DNA of 64,000 nt from Ponticaulis sp. GTDB lineage: Bacteria > Pseudomonadota > Alphaproteobacteria > Caulobacterales > Hyphomonadaceae. The number at the start of each line of letters is the position of its first letter. The first letter of the stretch is position 1. Below, one piece after another: positions 1 through 8,658 of the stretch. The notes beneath the pieces were generated by a model. The model saw nothing but the letters and a program-made list of their open reading frames with translations, was not told the DNA's origin and made no database searches. The DNA lies in NCBI GenBank assembly GCA_002723155.1, contig PBNO01000015.1:62001-126000 (forward strand). Reading direction: 5' to 3'. The position numbers and the translations under genes were made by a program.

Positions 1-217
1 AAATGATTTGCTCGCAGTCGGCGAGCACACTCGTTGCATTTTCAGGGTCATCGAGATCAAGCGTTCTGATCTCGACACCGGTCATGCCCTTCGCCCATTC
101 AAGTTTGGACGGATCGCGGGAGGTCAGAACAATTTCGTGTCCGTCAGCATCTGCGCGGAGCAAATCGAAAATGGCGCGACCAAGCGCGCCAGATGCCCCG
201 ATGATCGCTGTCTTCAC
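1..217 (-). CDS. NAD(P)-binding oxidoreductase, partial (NmrA/atypical SDR type)
   Basis: Only the first 72 codons lie in the window; the 3' end runs off at base 1. The start is taken as GTG at 217, because the frame is closed just upstream by the bolA stop codon (227-229). The N-terminus reads KTAIIGASGALGRA, a Rossmann nucleotide-binding loop (GxxGxxG, residues 7-13) directly after a first beta strand. A second strand (EIVLTSRD) follows, ending in an Arg-Asp pair as seen in NADP-binding atypical SDR/NmrA proteins. It lies 9 bases after bolA on the same strand and is probably co-transcribed. The substrate cannot be judged from this fragment. Confidence 0.7.
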   Translation of the reverse strand, partial: MKTAIIGASGALGRAIFDLLRADADGHEIVLTSRDPSKLEWAKGMTGVEIRTLDLDDPENATSVLADCEQII

Positions 218-226
218 AAACTCGCT

Positions 227-460
227 CTACGCTGGTGCAGACGTTTTGAGCTGCAGCGCGTGCAGAACGCCGCCCATTTTGCCGTCCAGCGCGGCATAAA
301 CCATCTGGTGCTGCGCCACGCGCGGCTTACCGCGGAAGCTCTCGGACACGATCTTCGCGCTCCAGTGATCATCATCACCGGCGAGATCTGTCAGCTCGAT
401 TTCAGCGTCCGGAAAAGCTTCACGAAGCATTGTTTCCAGTGTGTTGCGGTCCATTGCCAT
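227..460 (-). CDS. bolA: BolA family protein
   Basis: This 77-residue protein has the size and layout of BolA. An N-terminal helix (TLETMLREAFP) is followed by strands, then the signature block VAQHQMVYAALDGKM and the closing strand GGVLHALQLKT. BolA proteins pair with monothiol glutaredoxins in Fe-S cluster handling and, in some species, affect cell shape or stress responses. ATG 460 begins MAM; a second ATG at 454 could equally be the start. It sits one base after the astB stop codon, so it may ride on the ast transcript, although bolA has no known role in arginine breakdown. Confidence 0.88.
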   Translation of the reverse strand: MAMDRNTLETMLREAFPDAEIELTDLAGDDDHWSAKIVSESFRGKPRVAQHQMVYAALDGKMGGVLHALQLKTSAPA

Positions 461-461
461 G

Positions 462-1790
462 TCAGTTCACCTGTGCGCCGAAGTCATTGATAAGTTTCTG
501 CAGAGCCAGATGCCCATTGCTGATTTCGAGCGCAAGGGCCGGATCCGCAAAATCTGCTGCGCTCAAGGTTTCGCGATAATGGGCGCGCACCCAATCCTGC
601 AACGCATCAATCTTCTGATCATCCAGCAGAAACGCCTGATTCACGCCGCGAAGCTGCTCTTCGGTCAGCACGACACGCAGACGCAGACATGCTGGGCCAC
701 CACCATTTCGCATGGACTGGCGCACATCCACATAATGCACACGCCCGATCGGCCCGTTGCTTTTCGTCATCGCCTCACAGAACAAACGCGTGCTTTCCGT
801 TTCTTCTGTTTCTGACGGCGCAATCAGCACAAGGCGATCCTCGCCCGGCATTTTCACGAGCTGGGAATTGAACAGATAGGATTTGATCGCGTCCTTGAGA
901 GGGACTTCAGCATCCGGCACCTCAACAACGTTCAAATCGAACAATCCTTCGCCAGCTTTCGCGATGGCATCATAGGCAGCCGCTTTGTCTTCAAATGCCA
1001 GTTCGTGCGTGAATAGCGTGTTGAGCGACCCAACGCTGACAACGTCGTTATGGAAGGCACCCGCATCAATCGCCTGACGCGACTGGCGAATATAAACTGT
1101 ACGGTCCGGCTTCAGCCCGTGCATGGCTGCAATGCGCTCGGACGCAAGCTTTGTCTGACGAGCAGGGAAGCCAGCTGTATCTTCGCTGGCTTCACGGCCG
1201 TAGACGAACACCTCTACGCCCTCTGCACCATGTTCTGCACACAGGCGCACGTGGTTTGCCGCGCCTTCATCAGAAAAATTTGAGTGCTCTGGCAGTGCGT
1301 CATGCACTGCAAACTGCCCCATATCCGCGAAAATGGTTTGTAAGTTCCGGAACGTGTCGGGGTGTTCCAGGCTACGGTGTAGCATGGTTGAGAGATTTGC
1401 TGGCGTCAGATGCAGCTTACCGTCCTGCGTGTCCGCTGATGGCGAAACTGTCGCGGCATTCGCTGCCCACATAGAGCTTGCAGAATAGGCCGTCTTCAAA
1501 AGCGATGGCGCCTCATTAGCGGCTGCTTTGATCATGTCTTCCTGACTACCGGTGAACCCGGCACGCTTCAGGAACGTCATGCTGGGACGCATAAGCGGCG
1601 GCAGGAACCCTTGCTTAAGCCCCGCCTTATGAAGCGTCCGCATCTTCTCAAGCCCTTGCAGCGCGGCCTCCTGCGGACGGGAAACCTCACCGGCATTGTT
1701 AGAGCTTGCAAGATTACCATCAGACAGACCGCCATAATTGTGCGTCGGTCCGATCAGGCCATCAAAATTGACTTCGTACGCCTCACTCAT
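462..1790 (-). CDS. astB: N-succinylarginine dihydrolase
   Basis: AstB hydrolyses N2-succinylarginine to N2-succinylornithine, ammonia and CO2, the second step of the arginine succinyltransferase pathway. The protein has 442 residues, close to the roughly 447 of the E. coli enzyme. The N-terminus (EVNFDGLIGPTHNYGGLS) is the family hallmark. The presumed catalytic Cys sits in GGGPACLRLRV near residue 368, and a His lies in FHNDVVSVGS, as expected for this amidinotransferase fold. ATG 1790 is chosen because it overlaps the astD stop codon in an ATGA arrangement. The open frame extends upstream, but that part lies inside astD. Confidence 0.95.
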   Translation of the reverse strand: MSEAYEVNFDGLIGPTHNYGGLSDGNLASSNNAGEVSRPQEAALQGLEKMRTLHKAGLKQGFLPPLMRPSMTFLKRAGFTGSQEDMIKAAANEAPSLLKTAYSASSMWAANAATVSPSADTQDGKLHLTPANLSTMLHRSLEHPDTFRNLQTIFADMGQFAVHDALPEHSNFSDEGAANHVRLCAEHGAEGVEVFVYGREASEDTAGFPARQTKLASERIAAMHGLKPDRTVYIRQSRQAIDAGAFHNDVVSVGSLNTLFTHELAFEDKAAAYDAIAKAGEGLFDLNVVEVPDAEVPLKDAIKSYLFNSQLVKMPGEDRLVLIAPSETEETESTRLFCEAMTKSNGPIGRVHYVDVRQSMRNGGGPACLRLRVVLTEEQLRGVNQAFLLDDQKIDALQDWVRAHYRETLSAADFADPALALEISNGHLALQKLINDFGAQVN

Positions 1791-3235
1791 TTTGGGAACC
1801 CCTGCGCACTCATACGTTCCGGCGCATCTGCAATCTGGCTCGCCTGCGGCCATGCGCAGTAATCTGCCGCATACCAGGCGCTAGGTCTGTGGTTACCCGA
1901 GATACCCGGTCCGCCAAACGGCAGCGCTGACGACGCCCCTGCGGTCGGGCGGTTGAAGTTCAGAATGCCGGCACGCATGCTGATATGCGCTTCATTCCAG
2001 AGCGCCTTGTTGTCGCTGATCAGACCGCCTGCGAGGCCATACTGCGTATTGTTCGCGATGCGCAGCGCATTCTCGAAAGACATAGCACGATAGACCTGCA
2101 AAAACGGCCCGAACAGTTCTTCATCCGGCGGATTTGTAGCATCTGTCATGTCTATGATGCCTGTCGAAACAAATGCATCACTAATCGGCAGTTTTTCAAG
2201 CTTCTTCAGAGACTTACCGCCCGCTTCTTCAAGCTTCTGTTGAAAAGCGAGCGCACCATCTGCGGCGCGGTCATTCACGAGCGAGCCCATGAAGACGCCG
2301 TCATCATCCCACTTGCCGATTTTCACGCCTTCGGCGCGCGCCAGCACCGCCTGAACCAGCGCCTCGCCTTCCGTACCTTCAGGCACGATGAGGCGACGCG
2401 CACAGGAACAACGCTGTCCGCTTGTCAGATACGCAGATTGCGCGGCGATATCTGCCGCCGCTTCCACATCAGCAAACTCCCACGCGATGAGCGGATTGTT
2501 GCCCCCCATTTCGAGCGCCAGCATGACCTCAGGGCGACCACCAAACTTCTTATGGATGAAAGTGCCAGTTGCTGCAGAACCAGTGAACAACACTCCGTCC
2601 AGATCACCATCCAGAAGTGCAGCGCCCGTATCTCTTGCACCTTGCACAAGGTTCAGAACGCCAGCGGGCAATCCCGCCTTTTCCATGGCTTTGACAAGCA
2701 ACTCGCCCGTCGCAGGTGCAAATTCAGAGGGTTTGAAAACAATCGTGTTGCCAGCAAGAAGCGCAGGCACGATATGACCGTTTGGCAGGTGTCCCGGAAA
2801 ATTAAATGGCCCCATGACAGCCATAACACCATGTGGGCGGTGCACGAGTTCGGAGCGGCCAAATGCCGTGTCTGACACGGTATTCCCCGTACGATCTTCA
2901 TAGGACTTGATCGAAAGCTCGACCTTGCCCTTCATCGCACCAAGCTCTGTGCGGGTTTCCCAAAGCACTTTGCCCACTTCCCGTGAGATCGTGGTTGGCA
3001 GTTCGTCCGCCATCTCATCCAGTACGGACGCATACTTGCGCAAAATCTCCACACGCTCCGCTAGCGGCGTACGCGCCCAACCGAGGAAGGCGCCACGTGC
3101 CGCTTTATACGCTTCAGAGACATCGCCAGGCGATGCGCTTTTGCCTGCCCAAACAATTTCGCCTGTTGCCGGATCGGTCGATTGAAGCTCCGGCCCGGTG
3201 CCGGAAATCCATTGCCCTGCGATAAAGAGAGACAT
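1787..3235 (-). CDS. astD: Succinylglutamate-semialdehyde dehydrogenase
   Basis: AstD oxidises N-succinylglutamate 5-semialdehyde to N-succinylglutamate with NAD, the fourth step of the AST pathway. The 482 residues cover a complete aldehyde dehydrogenase. The oxyanion Asn lies in PFNFPGH (about N145), the general base Glu in LEMGGNNP (about E242), and the nucleophile Cys in GQRCSCARR (about C276). A cofactor-site segment (GSAATG) precedes the Glu. It starts 2 bases after the astA stop codon and overlaps astB by 4 bases, so the genes form one operon. The ast context favours AstD over other aldehyde dehydrogenases. Confidence 0.93.
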   Translation of the reverse strand: MSLFIAGQWISGTGPELQSTDPATGEIVWAGKSASPGDVSEAYKAARGAFLGWARTPLAERVEILRKYASVLDEMADELPTTISREVGKVLWETRTELGAMKGKVELSIKSYEDRTGNTVSDTAFGRSELVHRPHGVMAVMGPFNFPGHLPNGHIVPALLAGNTIVFKPSEFAPATGELLVKAMEKAGLPAGVLNLVQGARDTGAALLDGDLDGVLFTGSAATGTFIHKKFGGRPEVMLALEMGGNNPLIAWEFADVEAAADIAAQSAYLTSGQRCSCARRLIVPEGTEGEALVQAVLARAEGVKIGKWDDDGVFMGSLVNDRAADGALAFQQKLEEAGGKSLKKLEKLPISDAFVSTGIIDMTDATNPPDEELFGPFLQVYRAMSFENALRIANNTQYGLAGGLISDNKALWNEAHISMRAGILNFNRPTAGASSALPFGGPGISGNHRPSAWYAADYCAWPQASQIADAPERMSAQGFPK

Positions 3236-3237
3236 GC

Positions 3238-4269
3238 CTATTCCTTTGTCCAGATACGCCCTTGATGCCCCGGCTTGATCTTCAGTGCATCGAATACGGC
3301 TTGGTCCATCACAGCAACGCTGTCCGAGCGAGTATCAATTTTCGCCCATGCTGTGCGGAAGTTTTCCAGTGAGTCTGTTGAGACGAGAGCATCCTTGGCG
3401 CGGTCTTCCGGCATGCCCATCTCAAACGTGACGACGCGCGACTCGCGAATTGTGCGGATATTTTTTCGCTGCGTGGACACCTGCGGACCACCGTCGAAAA
3501 TATCGACAACGCGCTCGAAGCGGAAGCCCTCCCATTCGAGAAGCTTCATCGCGCCGATGCCCTCGACATGGCAGCGACCGATCACTTCGCGCGCTTCAGG
3601 CGGCAAGAGGTCCACATAAATCGGGTATTTCGGCATCAGATCCATGATGAACTGGCCGTCGGTGACGCCGGATTGATAGTCTGCTTCCTGAAAATCCATA
3701 TCGAAGAAGCAGCGGCCAACGCCCTCCCAGAATGGTGAAATACCATTCGGATTCACAACGCCGCGCAGCTCTGCCAGCACCATTTCGCCGAACTCGTCCG
3801 GCGCTGCGGCCATGAGCAAATAGCGCGATTGCGCGGCCAGACGCCCTGCCCGATGCGGTCCGCCCCTGAATTCTTTCTTCAGGAAAAGCGTACCGACTTC
3901 AGTATAGCCCATGAACTCGTTCGTAAGCACGAGCGCATCCATGCTGAACCGACGGTCGACGACGTTTGAAGACTGCAAAATCGTGATGATACGATAATTG
4001 AAGAATGGACGGTTCATACCGATGCCCGCCTTCACAGCGCAGCAGCCGGCAACTTCGCCCGTATCACTGTCTTCCATTACCAGAAGAAACTTACCCTGCT
4101 GGGGTGCATCGGGGCTGCCTGAGAAAGCCTTTTCAGACGCCTGAAGGCGCTTGCGGATCAGGCCTTCATCGACAGGCAGGCTCGTGAAACCCGGGCCTGA
4201 AAGCTCCGCCAGCTCCATCATATCATCGAAATCGTCCAGCCGTGACGGCCGCATGATCAGCATGCTCAT
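3238..4269 (-). CDS. astA: Arginine N-succinyltransferase
   Basis: AstA transfers the succinyl group from succinyl-CoA to the alpha-amino group of arginine, opening the pathway. The 343-residue protein begins MSMLIMRPSRLDDFDDM, typical of AstA. It carries the family blocks ELSGPGFTSLP and KKEFRGGPHRAGRL, and the C-terminal FDGGPQV segment. The start ATG 4269 overlaps the stop codon of the upstream hydrolase (ATGA), which points to translational coupling. A second ATG at 4263 would remove only two residues. Only one astA copy is present, so this is not the tandem aruF/aruG type. Confidence 0.94.
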   Translation of the reverse strand: MSMLIMRPSRLDDFDDMMELAELSGPGFTSLPVDEGLIRKRLQASEKAFSGSPDAPQQGKFLLVMEDSDTGEVAGCCAVKAGIGMNRPFFNYRIITILQSSNVVDRRFSMDALVLTNEFMGYTEVGTLFLKKEFRGGPHRAGRLAAQSRYLLMAAAPDEFGEMVLAELRGVVNPNGISPFWEGVGRCFFDMDFQEADYQSGVTDGQFIMDLMPKYPIYVDLLPPEAREVIGRCHVEGIGAMKLLEWEGFRFERVVDIFDGGPQVSTQRKNIRTIRESRVVTFEMGMPEDRAKDALVSTDSLENFRTAWAKIDTRSDSVAVMDQAVFDALKIKPGHQGRIWTKE

Positions 4270-5525
4270 GAGTCCCCTTCCATGAGTTTTTTGATCTGGT
4301 GAGCGTCCATACGCCCTTCTGCCAGACGGCAAAGAATAAGCGCAGAAAGCGAGGCGCGTTCTTCAAAACTGTCTGTCACTACAAATTCTTCTGTGGAGTG
4401 GATCCGTCCGCCACGCACGCCCAATGTATCAATATTTGGCACGCCTGCGGCAAACACGTTATTGCCCTCGCAGACACCGCCGGTCGACACCCAGCCCAAT
4501 TCAAGCCCGAGCGCACGTCCGGTTTCCTGTACGCCGCTGAACAAGGCCTGCTGCGCCGCGTTGAACGGTTTGGGCGGCCTGTAAAATCCGCCATGGATGT
4601 GGCTGGAAATGCCATCCATTCCGTTCAGATCACTGACGAGCTTGTCGATGTTCTCCTGGGCCCAATCCGTCGCTGGCTGATCCGGAACACGCACATTGAA
4701 GCGCACGACGGAAAGATCTGGCACCTGATTATTCGGACCACCGCCCTCAATCTTTCCTGTATTGAAGGTCACACCGTCGCGGACACCATTCAGGCTTTCC
4801 AAAGCGACCACAAATTTCGCTGCCGCCAGCACTGCGCTTCGACCATCTGCATGCGCCCGGCCCGCATGAGCCGAGATGCCTTTAATAACGAGGCTGAAAT
4901 TGCCACTGCCTTTGCGCTCACCGGCAAAGTCTCCACTCTCCAGCGCGGGCTCATACGTCATCCCGACATGTGCACCGAGCGCGGTTTCATGAATCACCTC
5001 AGCGCTGACAGGATTGCCGATCTCTTCGTCCGGGGAGATGACAATCCGATAGCCAATCTGCCCTGCGCATTCAGTCTCTTCAAAAACCCGAAGCGCTTCA
5101 GTCATAACGATGAGACCGCCCTTCATGTCAGCCAGGCCCGGTCCGTTCAGCTTTCCGTCGCCAATATCAGTGACGTCTTCGAAACCTGCGGATGGCGGAA
5201 AAACGGTGTCATAGTGACCCGTGAAAACGATTTGCACCTGCGCGTTCGGCCGGCACGTATGCCGGATAACTGGCCCTGTCGGATGCCCCGTTTCCTTACC
5301 TTGCGCGGAGATCTGCGGGATATCACCGCGATCAATCAATTCAGTTTCACCCGGTAAGATGGATAGACGATCAGAAATTAGAGGCACCATCTGGCGTAGC
5401 CCTTCGGCATTCCAGCTGCCCGAGTTGACGCGCGACCAATCCACGGTCAGAGCGCACATCTCATCACCTTTGCCAGCAATTTTCGCCAGCACCAGTTTAT
5501 CAGTCTCGTTGAGCTGATCGAGCAT
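4266..5525 (-). CDS. M20 family metallohydrolase of the ast operon
   Basis: This 419-residue protein is an M20/M28-type di-zinc amidohydrolase of the carboxypeptidase G2/ArgE group. Visible metal and catalytic motifs are GHYDTVF (His ligand and Asp), LADMKGG (bridging Asp), PDEEIGN (catalytic Glu pair), TYEPAL (Glu) and the late RIHSTEE (His). A dimerisation domain with KGISAHAGRAHADG lies between. The start ATG 5525 is preceded by GGAAAGG at good spacing. It is the first gene of the ast operon, overlaps astA, and occupies the place where a succinylglutamate desuccinylase (AstE) is expected. It may therefore remove succinate from succinylglutamate; this is inferred from position alone. Confidence 0.85.
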   Translation of the reverse strand: MLDQLNETDKLVLAKIAGKGDEMCALTVDWSRVNSGSWNAEGLRQMVPLISDRLSILPGETELIDRGDIPQISAQGKETGHPTGPVIRHTCRPNAQVQIVFTGHYDTVFPPSAGFEDVTDIGDGKLNGPGLADMKGGLIVMTEALRVFEETECAGQIGYRIVISPDEEIGNPVSAEVIHETALGAHVGMTYEPALESGDFAGERKGSGNFSLVIKGISAHAGRAHADGRSAVLAAAKFVVALESLNGVRDGVTFNTGKIEGGGPNNQVPDLSVVRFNVRVPDQPATDWAQENIDKLVSDLNGMDGISSHIHGGFYRPPKPFNAAQQALFSGVQETGRALGLELGWVSTGGVCEGNNVFAAGVPNIDTLGVRGGRIHSTEEFVVTDSFEERASLSALILCRLAEGRMDAHQIKKLMEGDS

Positions 5526-5706
5526 GAATACCTTTCCAATTCCACAGCGCGGCGAATTAGCCAAGCATTCAGTGCCATTGGCAGCGACAGAAGGCTCAGC
5601 TCCGAATCCGGATCACACTAAATCAAAGCAGAAACGTAAGGTGGCGCGCGCTTTAGATAAAGCCGTAGCCGACAAAATCTTTCACGGTGCAATGGGTTTG
5701 GCGCAA

Positions 5707-5740
5707 TAAAAAACGGCCCGACTGCAAAGTCGGGCCGCCT
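5707..5740 (-). terminator. Rho-independent terminator of the OmpA-type gene
   Basis: A perfect 10-base stem, CGGCCCGACT (5714-5723) with AGTCGGGCCG (5728-5737), encloses the loop GCAA. On the minus strand it is followed by six T (5713-5708). It lies about 25 bases past the stop codon of the OmpA-type gene and separates it from the ast operon. Confidence 0.92.
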
Positions 5741-5761
5741 TTAATTCGATAATCGCTCGGA

Positions 5762-6958
5762 TTATTGAACGATGATGCGTACTTCTGAACGACGGTTCAG
5801 AGGCTCACGAACACCGTCTTCAGTTGGACGAGCGTTAGCTGTCTCACCGAATGCTTCTGTGCTGATCATGTCAGCAGCTACGCCGCGAGCTACGAGAGCG
5901 TCACGAACAACTGCCGCACGACGTGCAGAGAGGCGAACGTTGTAAGCTGCTGCACCAGAACGGTCAGCGTGGCCGCCGATAGCTACTGTAGAGACAGAGC
6001 AGTCGCCGCGAGCTGCGATCTGACGAACCGCACGGTCGATAACCGCTGCAGCTTCAGATGTGAGGTCAGATTCGTCCCACTCGAAGTAAACCACGAATTC
6101 CTGAGACACAGTCGAGCACGCTGGAAGTGCCGGACGCGGTGGAGGCGGCGGCGGAGGCGGCGGAGGTGGTGGCGGCGGAGGAGGTGGTGGCGGAGGTGGC
6201 GGTGGTGGCGGAGGCGGTGGTGGCGGCGGAGGAGCCGCAAACTGCCAACGCAGACCAGCTGTCACGTTATGTTCGATCAGCTCGCTGTCGTAATCAACGC
6301 CGAGAACGCTGTCACCGAAGTCAGCATTGCTCACTACGAAGTAGCGGTAGCCGAGGTCGAATGTCAGTTGCTCTGTGAGATCGTAACCGAAACCTGCGAG
6401 GAGCTGATAAGCGAAAGCGCTTTCAGAATCGTCGAGGAAGTTAGCACGAGTAACTGTTGGACCAGATGTGTCTACGAGCGCCATGCTTGTGATTTGCGCT
6501 TCGATTTCAGACCAGCCAACACCAGCACCAACGTATGGCGCGAAGCTCGAACCCATGTCGAAATCGTAGTACAGGTTCAGCATTGCGTCCCAACCGTCAT
6601 AGCTGCCGATTGGAGAAAGAACCACGTACTCAGTTGCAGACAGGTTGCCCTGATAAACAGGCAGGTTGCCAGCGTTAGCTTCAACATCAAGGCTGTTATT
6701 GTGCTGAGTTACAGCACCTTCAAGACGGAAACCGTTGTCGAAGCCATAACCGAGGCCGAGGCCGTAAGTCATGCCATCTTCGACTTCAGATTTACCGGCG
6801 AGAACGCCAGGAACCGGATTAATCGGATCGTAGTCGAATGTGCCGTCAAAAGTGTAACCTACGTCACCGCGGACATACCATCCGTCAGTTGCGTGGGCCG
6901 CGCCCGTTGCCGTCGCCATTGCGAGGGCTGCGGTGGCGCACAAAAGAGTTTTTTTCAT
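5762..6958 (-). CDS. OmpA family outer-membrane protein with polyproline linker
   Basis: The 398-residue protein has a signal peptide (MKKTLLCATAALAMA...HA, cut near residue 23). A beta-barrel domain with alternating aromatic strands and a YRYFVVSNADFG segment follows to about residue 240. An unbroken run of 32 prolines (243-274) leads to a C-terminal OmpA/Pal-like peptidoglycan-binding domain with GGHADRSG and NVRLSARRAAVVRDAL. The barrel would sit in the outer membrane and the C-domain would hold the cell wall. Start ATG 6958 has AAGGGG at ideal spacing; ATG 6964 is less well placed. The gene stands alone, with a strong terminator and a long upstream region, as expected for an abundant porin. 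Confidence 0.92.
   Translation of the reverse strand: MKKTLLCATAALAMATATGAAHATDGWYVRGDVGYTFDGTFDYDPINPVPGVLAGKSEVEDGMTYGLGLGYGFDNGFRLEGAVTQHNNSLDVEANAGNLPVYQGNLSATEYVVLSPIGSYDGWDAMLNLYYDFDMGSSFAPYVGAGVGWSEIEAQITSMALVDTSGPTVTRANFLDDSESAFAYQLLAGFGYDLTEQLTFDLGYRYFVVSNADFGDSVLGVDYDSELIEHNVTAGLRWQFAAPPPPPPPPPPPPPPPPPPPPPPPPPPPPPPPPRPALPACSTVSQEFVVYFEWDESDLTSEAAAVIDRAVRQIAARGDCSVSTVAIGGHADRSGAAAYNVRLSARRAAVVRDALVARGVAADMISTEAFGETANARPTEDGVREPLNRRSEVRIIVQ
6137..6232 (-). repeat. 32-codon polyproline tract
   Basis: Ninety-six bases encode 32 consecutive prolines using mixed CCN codons (CCG, CCA, CCT and CCC all occur), so it is not a simple trinucleotide microsatellite. It joins the barrel and the peptidoglycan-binding domain of the OmpA-type protein. 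A tract of this length should need elongation factor P for translation. Confidence 0.97.
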
Positions 6959-7408
6959 ACCCATCCCCTTGAGTGAGCCGCCAAAGTCGTCGGACTGAGC
7001 GGCCATAGGAAACCGTGTGGAACGTCCACACATCTTTGTACATATCCAGTTTCTGAGAAAAATGCGATACCCTTTCCGAGGTAAGTCGTTGCATTTTCAT
7101 GTCGTTTTCGACCAGAGAGGCTAGAATGCAACAGTTCTAGGCATTCTTCGCCAGATTTTCGCCTTAATAGGGATAACTCTGCGTCAAATACGTCACGCGT
7201 GAGCAACGAAACACCGAATTTTGATGAGAATCGATTTCTGAAATTGCCGGATGACCTTTTCGCTTCCTCCCACCGGCATCGCACACTCTACTGAACAATC
7301 AGAGCAGTCCGGAAACAGGCGAAAAAGCCCCCACTTCATGCTCTGACATAAGCATGACGCGCGGCAGACTTACGGGTTCCAAAGTTTTTCGAATTTTGTT
7401 TGAGAAAC
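6959..7408. other. Long intergenic region upstream of the OmpA-type gene
   Basis: About 450 bases hold no gene that I can support. A 109-codon minus frame across 6955-7284 has no family features and runs through the ribosome site of the OmpA-type gene. The stretch contains the inverted repeat GTTGCATT (7088-7095) / AATGCAAC (7125-7132) and an overlapping hairpin CTAGAA (7121-7126) / TTCTAG (7135-7140). These could be alternative folds of a 5' leader. Just after yacG there is a weak hairpin, CATGCT/AGCATG (about 7338-7357). No promoter boxes could be assigned with confidence. Confidence 0.5.
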
Positions 7409-7606
7409 CTAGTCGCCAGTCTCGCCAGTGTCTCTTCGGTTGCCCGGCGTTTCTTCTGCCTGATCGGAGGCTTCGCCAGGAATGGCGTATCCATCGGACA
7501 GCCAGCGCGACAGATCCACATCTGCGCATCGTTTCGAACAAAACGGCTTAAACTCTGGTTTCGCGCGGTTTTTCTCACAAATCGGGCAAAGTGGCAGGCG
7601 GTTCAT
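7409..7606 (-). CDS. yacG: DNA gyrase inhibitor YacG, zinc-binding
   Basis: This 65-residue protein carries the YacG zinc knuckle: CPIC (Cys 7 and 10) and FCSKRC (Cys 23 and 27), followed by DLSRWLSDGYAIP. YacG family proteins bind the GyrB subunit and block DNA binding by gyrase, as shown for the E. coli member. The tail after residue 45 is acidic and probably disordered, as usual. The start ATG overlaps the stop codon of the RNase E/G-like gene by 4 bases, making it the last gene of the infA-maf-RNase cluster. Confidence 0.93.
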   Translation of the reverse strand: MNRLPLCPICEKNRAKPEFKPFCSKRCADVDLSRWLSDGYAIPGEASDQAEETPGNRRDTGETGD

Positions 7607-8658
7607 ATCAACTCTATCTGGTAATCGAGCCCCGCATTATTCAGAGGCTCCCATCTTATCCGACCGCCTGTGCGGGCCTTCAGTTCGCCCTGCCAATCAA
7701 ATGCGGTCTGTTTCATATACTCGGTCAGCGCGGCCGACGTCTTCAGCGCAAAGAAAGCGCTTCGATCCGATTCGGCAAGAGTTAGTGCTTCGCGCATCGC
7801 GCTCAAGAACGCTTCCATAGTTCGACGCTCAGAACTGCATGTCTCAGTCGCAAATTCGAACAGTGGCTTTTCACGACGGGCTACCGTGGCCTCGATCAAA
7901 CCGAACGCTGACGGAGGGAGCACCTTCACCGTGCGTCCGGTCGACGCTTTCAATTTGGTTTCGAATTGGGTCGCCAATCCTTTAGCTTTCTCACCTTTCG
8001 GCGCGCCTTCAAGGTCAACCACAAACAGTCCCGCAAGCCTGCGCAGATTGATATGGCGCGCGGCTGTGGCAAGCGCATCCGTGTTCAATCCCGGAATACC
8101 TGAACGCTGAACGCGCCCAGATGAATCAACGTCGATCGCAGTCAAAGCCCTCGTACGATCAAAATGTAGTTCTCCGCCATTATCGATCGTCACAGTCGAT
8201 GCCGATGCAACATCAATTGCTGCGCGACACATCTCTGCTTTTTGCCCAAAGGAGAGCTGATCTGTCAGATCAGCATGCTCCGGCAAACGCTCAAGCCATG
8301 CATTTCGTGCATCGCCTTCAGGCAGGACAACAGGCGAGCCTGATGCCGGCGAAACATTGGCGAGCTTGTCGCCATACGCCTCTGCACGCACCGAGACATT
8401 GATATGCGCGCCTTCCACAGGCGGTGTCCGTGACTTTGCAATATTGAAAAATGCCTGCTCACCGGCCGGGAGCTCGACAAAGCCCATCCCGCCTGCGCGG
8501 TCGATGGACCTTACGATCGCAGGCAGCACATCGCCGCAACGCGCTGACGCATCAATATCGCGATCACGCCAGATAAATAGTGAAACCGGATCTCCGTTCG
8601 GCAGGCTGGCCAGCGACCAGCGCTCACCAATCCAGCTGATTTCAATCAGCTCAAGCAT
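7603..8658 (-). CDS. Ribonuclease E/G family protein, short form
   Basis: The 351 residues match the short alphaproteobacterial RNase E/G-like protein normally encoded between maf and yacG. An S1-like RNA-binding start (residues 1-100, with GGMGFVELPAGEQAFFN) is followed by a catalytic-type region containing ALTAIDVDSSGR and NLRRLAGLFVVDLEG; in RNase E the Asp of AIDV is a metal ligand. It is much shorter than full RNase E and lacks the long C-terminal scaffold. It overlaps maf by 8 bases and yacG by 4. Whether it keeps nuclease activity cannot be decided by eye. Confidence 0.85.
   Translation of the reverse strand: MLELIEISWIGERWSLASLPNGDPVSLFIWRDRDIDASARCGDVLPAIVRSIDRAGGMGFVELPAGEQAFFNIAKSRTPPVEGAHINVSVRAEAYGDKLANVSPASGSPVVLPEGDARNAWLERLPEHADLTDQLSFGQKAEMCRAAIDVASASTVTIDNGGELHFDRTRALTAIDVDSSGRVQRSGIPGLNTDALATAARHINLRRLAGLFVVDLEGAPKGEKAKGLATQFETKLKASTGRTVKVLPPSAFGLIEATVARREKPLFEFATETCSSERRTMEAFLSAMREALTLAESDRSAFFALKTSAALTEYMKQTAFDWQGELKARTGGRIRWEPLNNAGLDYQIELI

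Noticed and set aside
1985-2875. 296-codon plus-strand open frame
   Set aside because: It lies wholly opposite astD, has no family motif, and its composition mirrors the codon pattern of astD.
4299-5357. 352-codon plus-strand open frame
   Set aside because: It is antisense to the M20 hydrolase, which shows intact metal-site motifs. The plus frame shows none.
6137-6232. Possible microsatellite or CRISPR-like repeat
   Set aside because: There are no regular spacers, and the codons vary irregularly. It is simply a proline-coding tract.
5969-6976. 335-codon plus-strand open frame with Arg/Trp-rich runs
   Set aside because: It is antisense to the OmpA-type gene. The Arg/Trp run is only the complement of the proline tract.
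6955-7284. 109-codon minus-strand frame upstream of the OmpA-type gene
   Set aside because: It crosses the OmpA-type gene's ribosome site and start in another frame and shows no recognisable domain.
7321-7400. Possible tRNA after yacG, suggested by GGTTCC
   Set aside because: The T-loop consensus and the acceptor pairing are missing on both strands.
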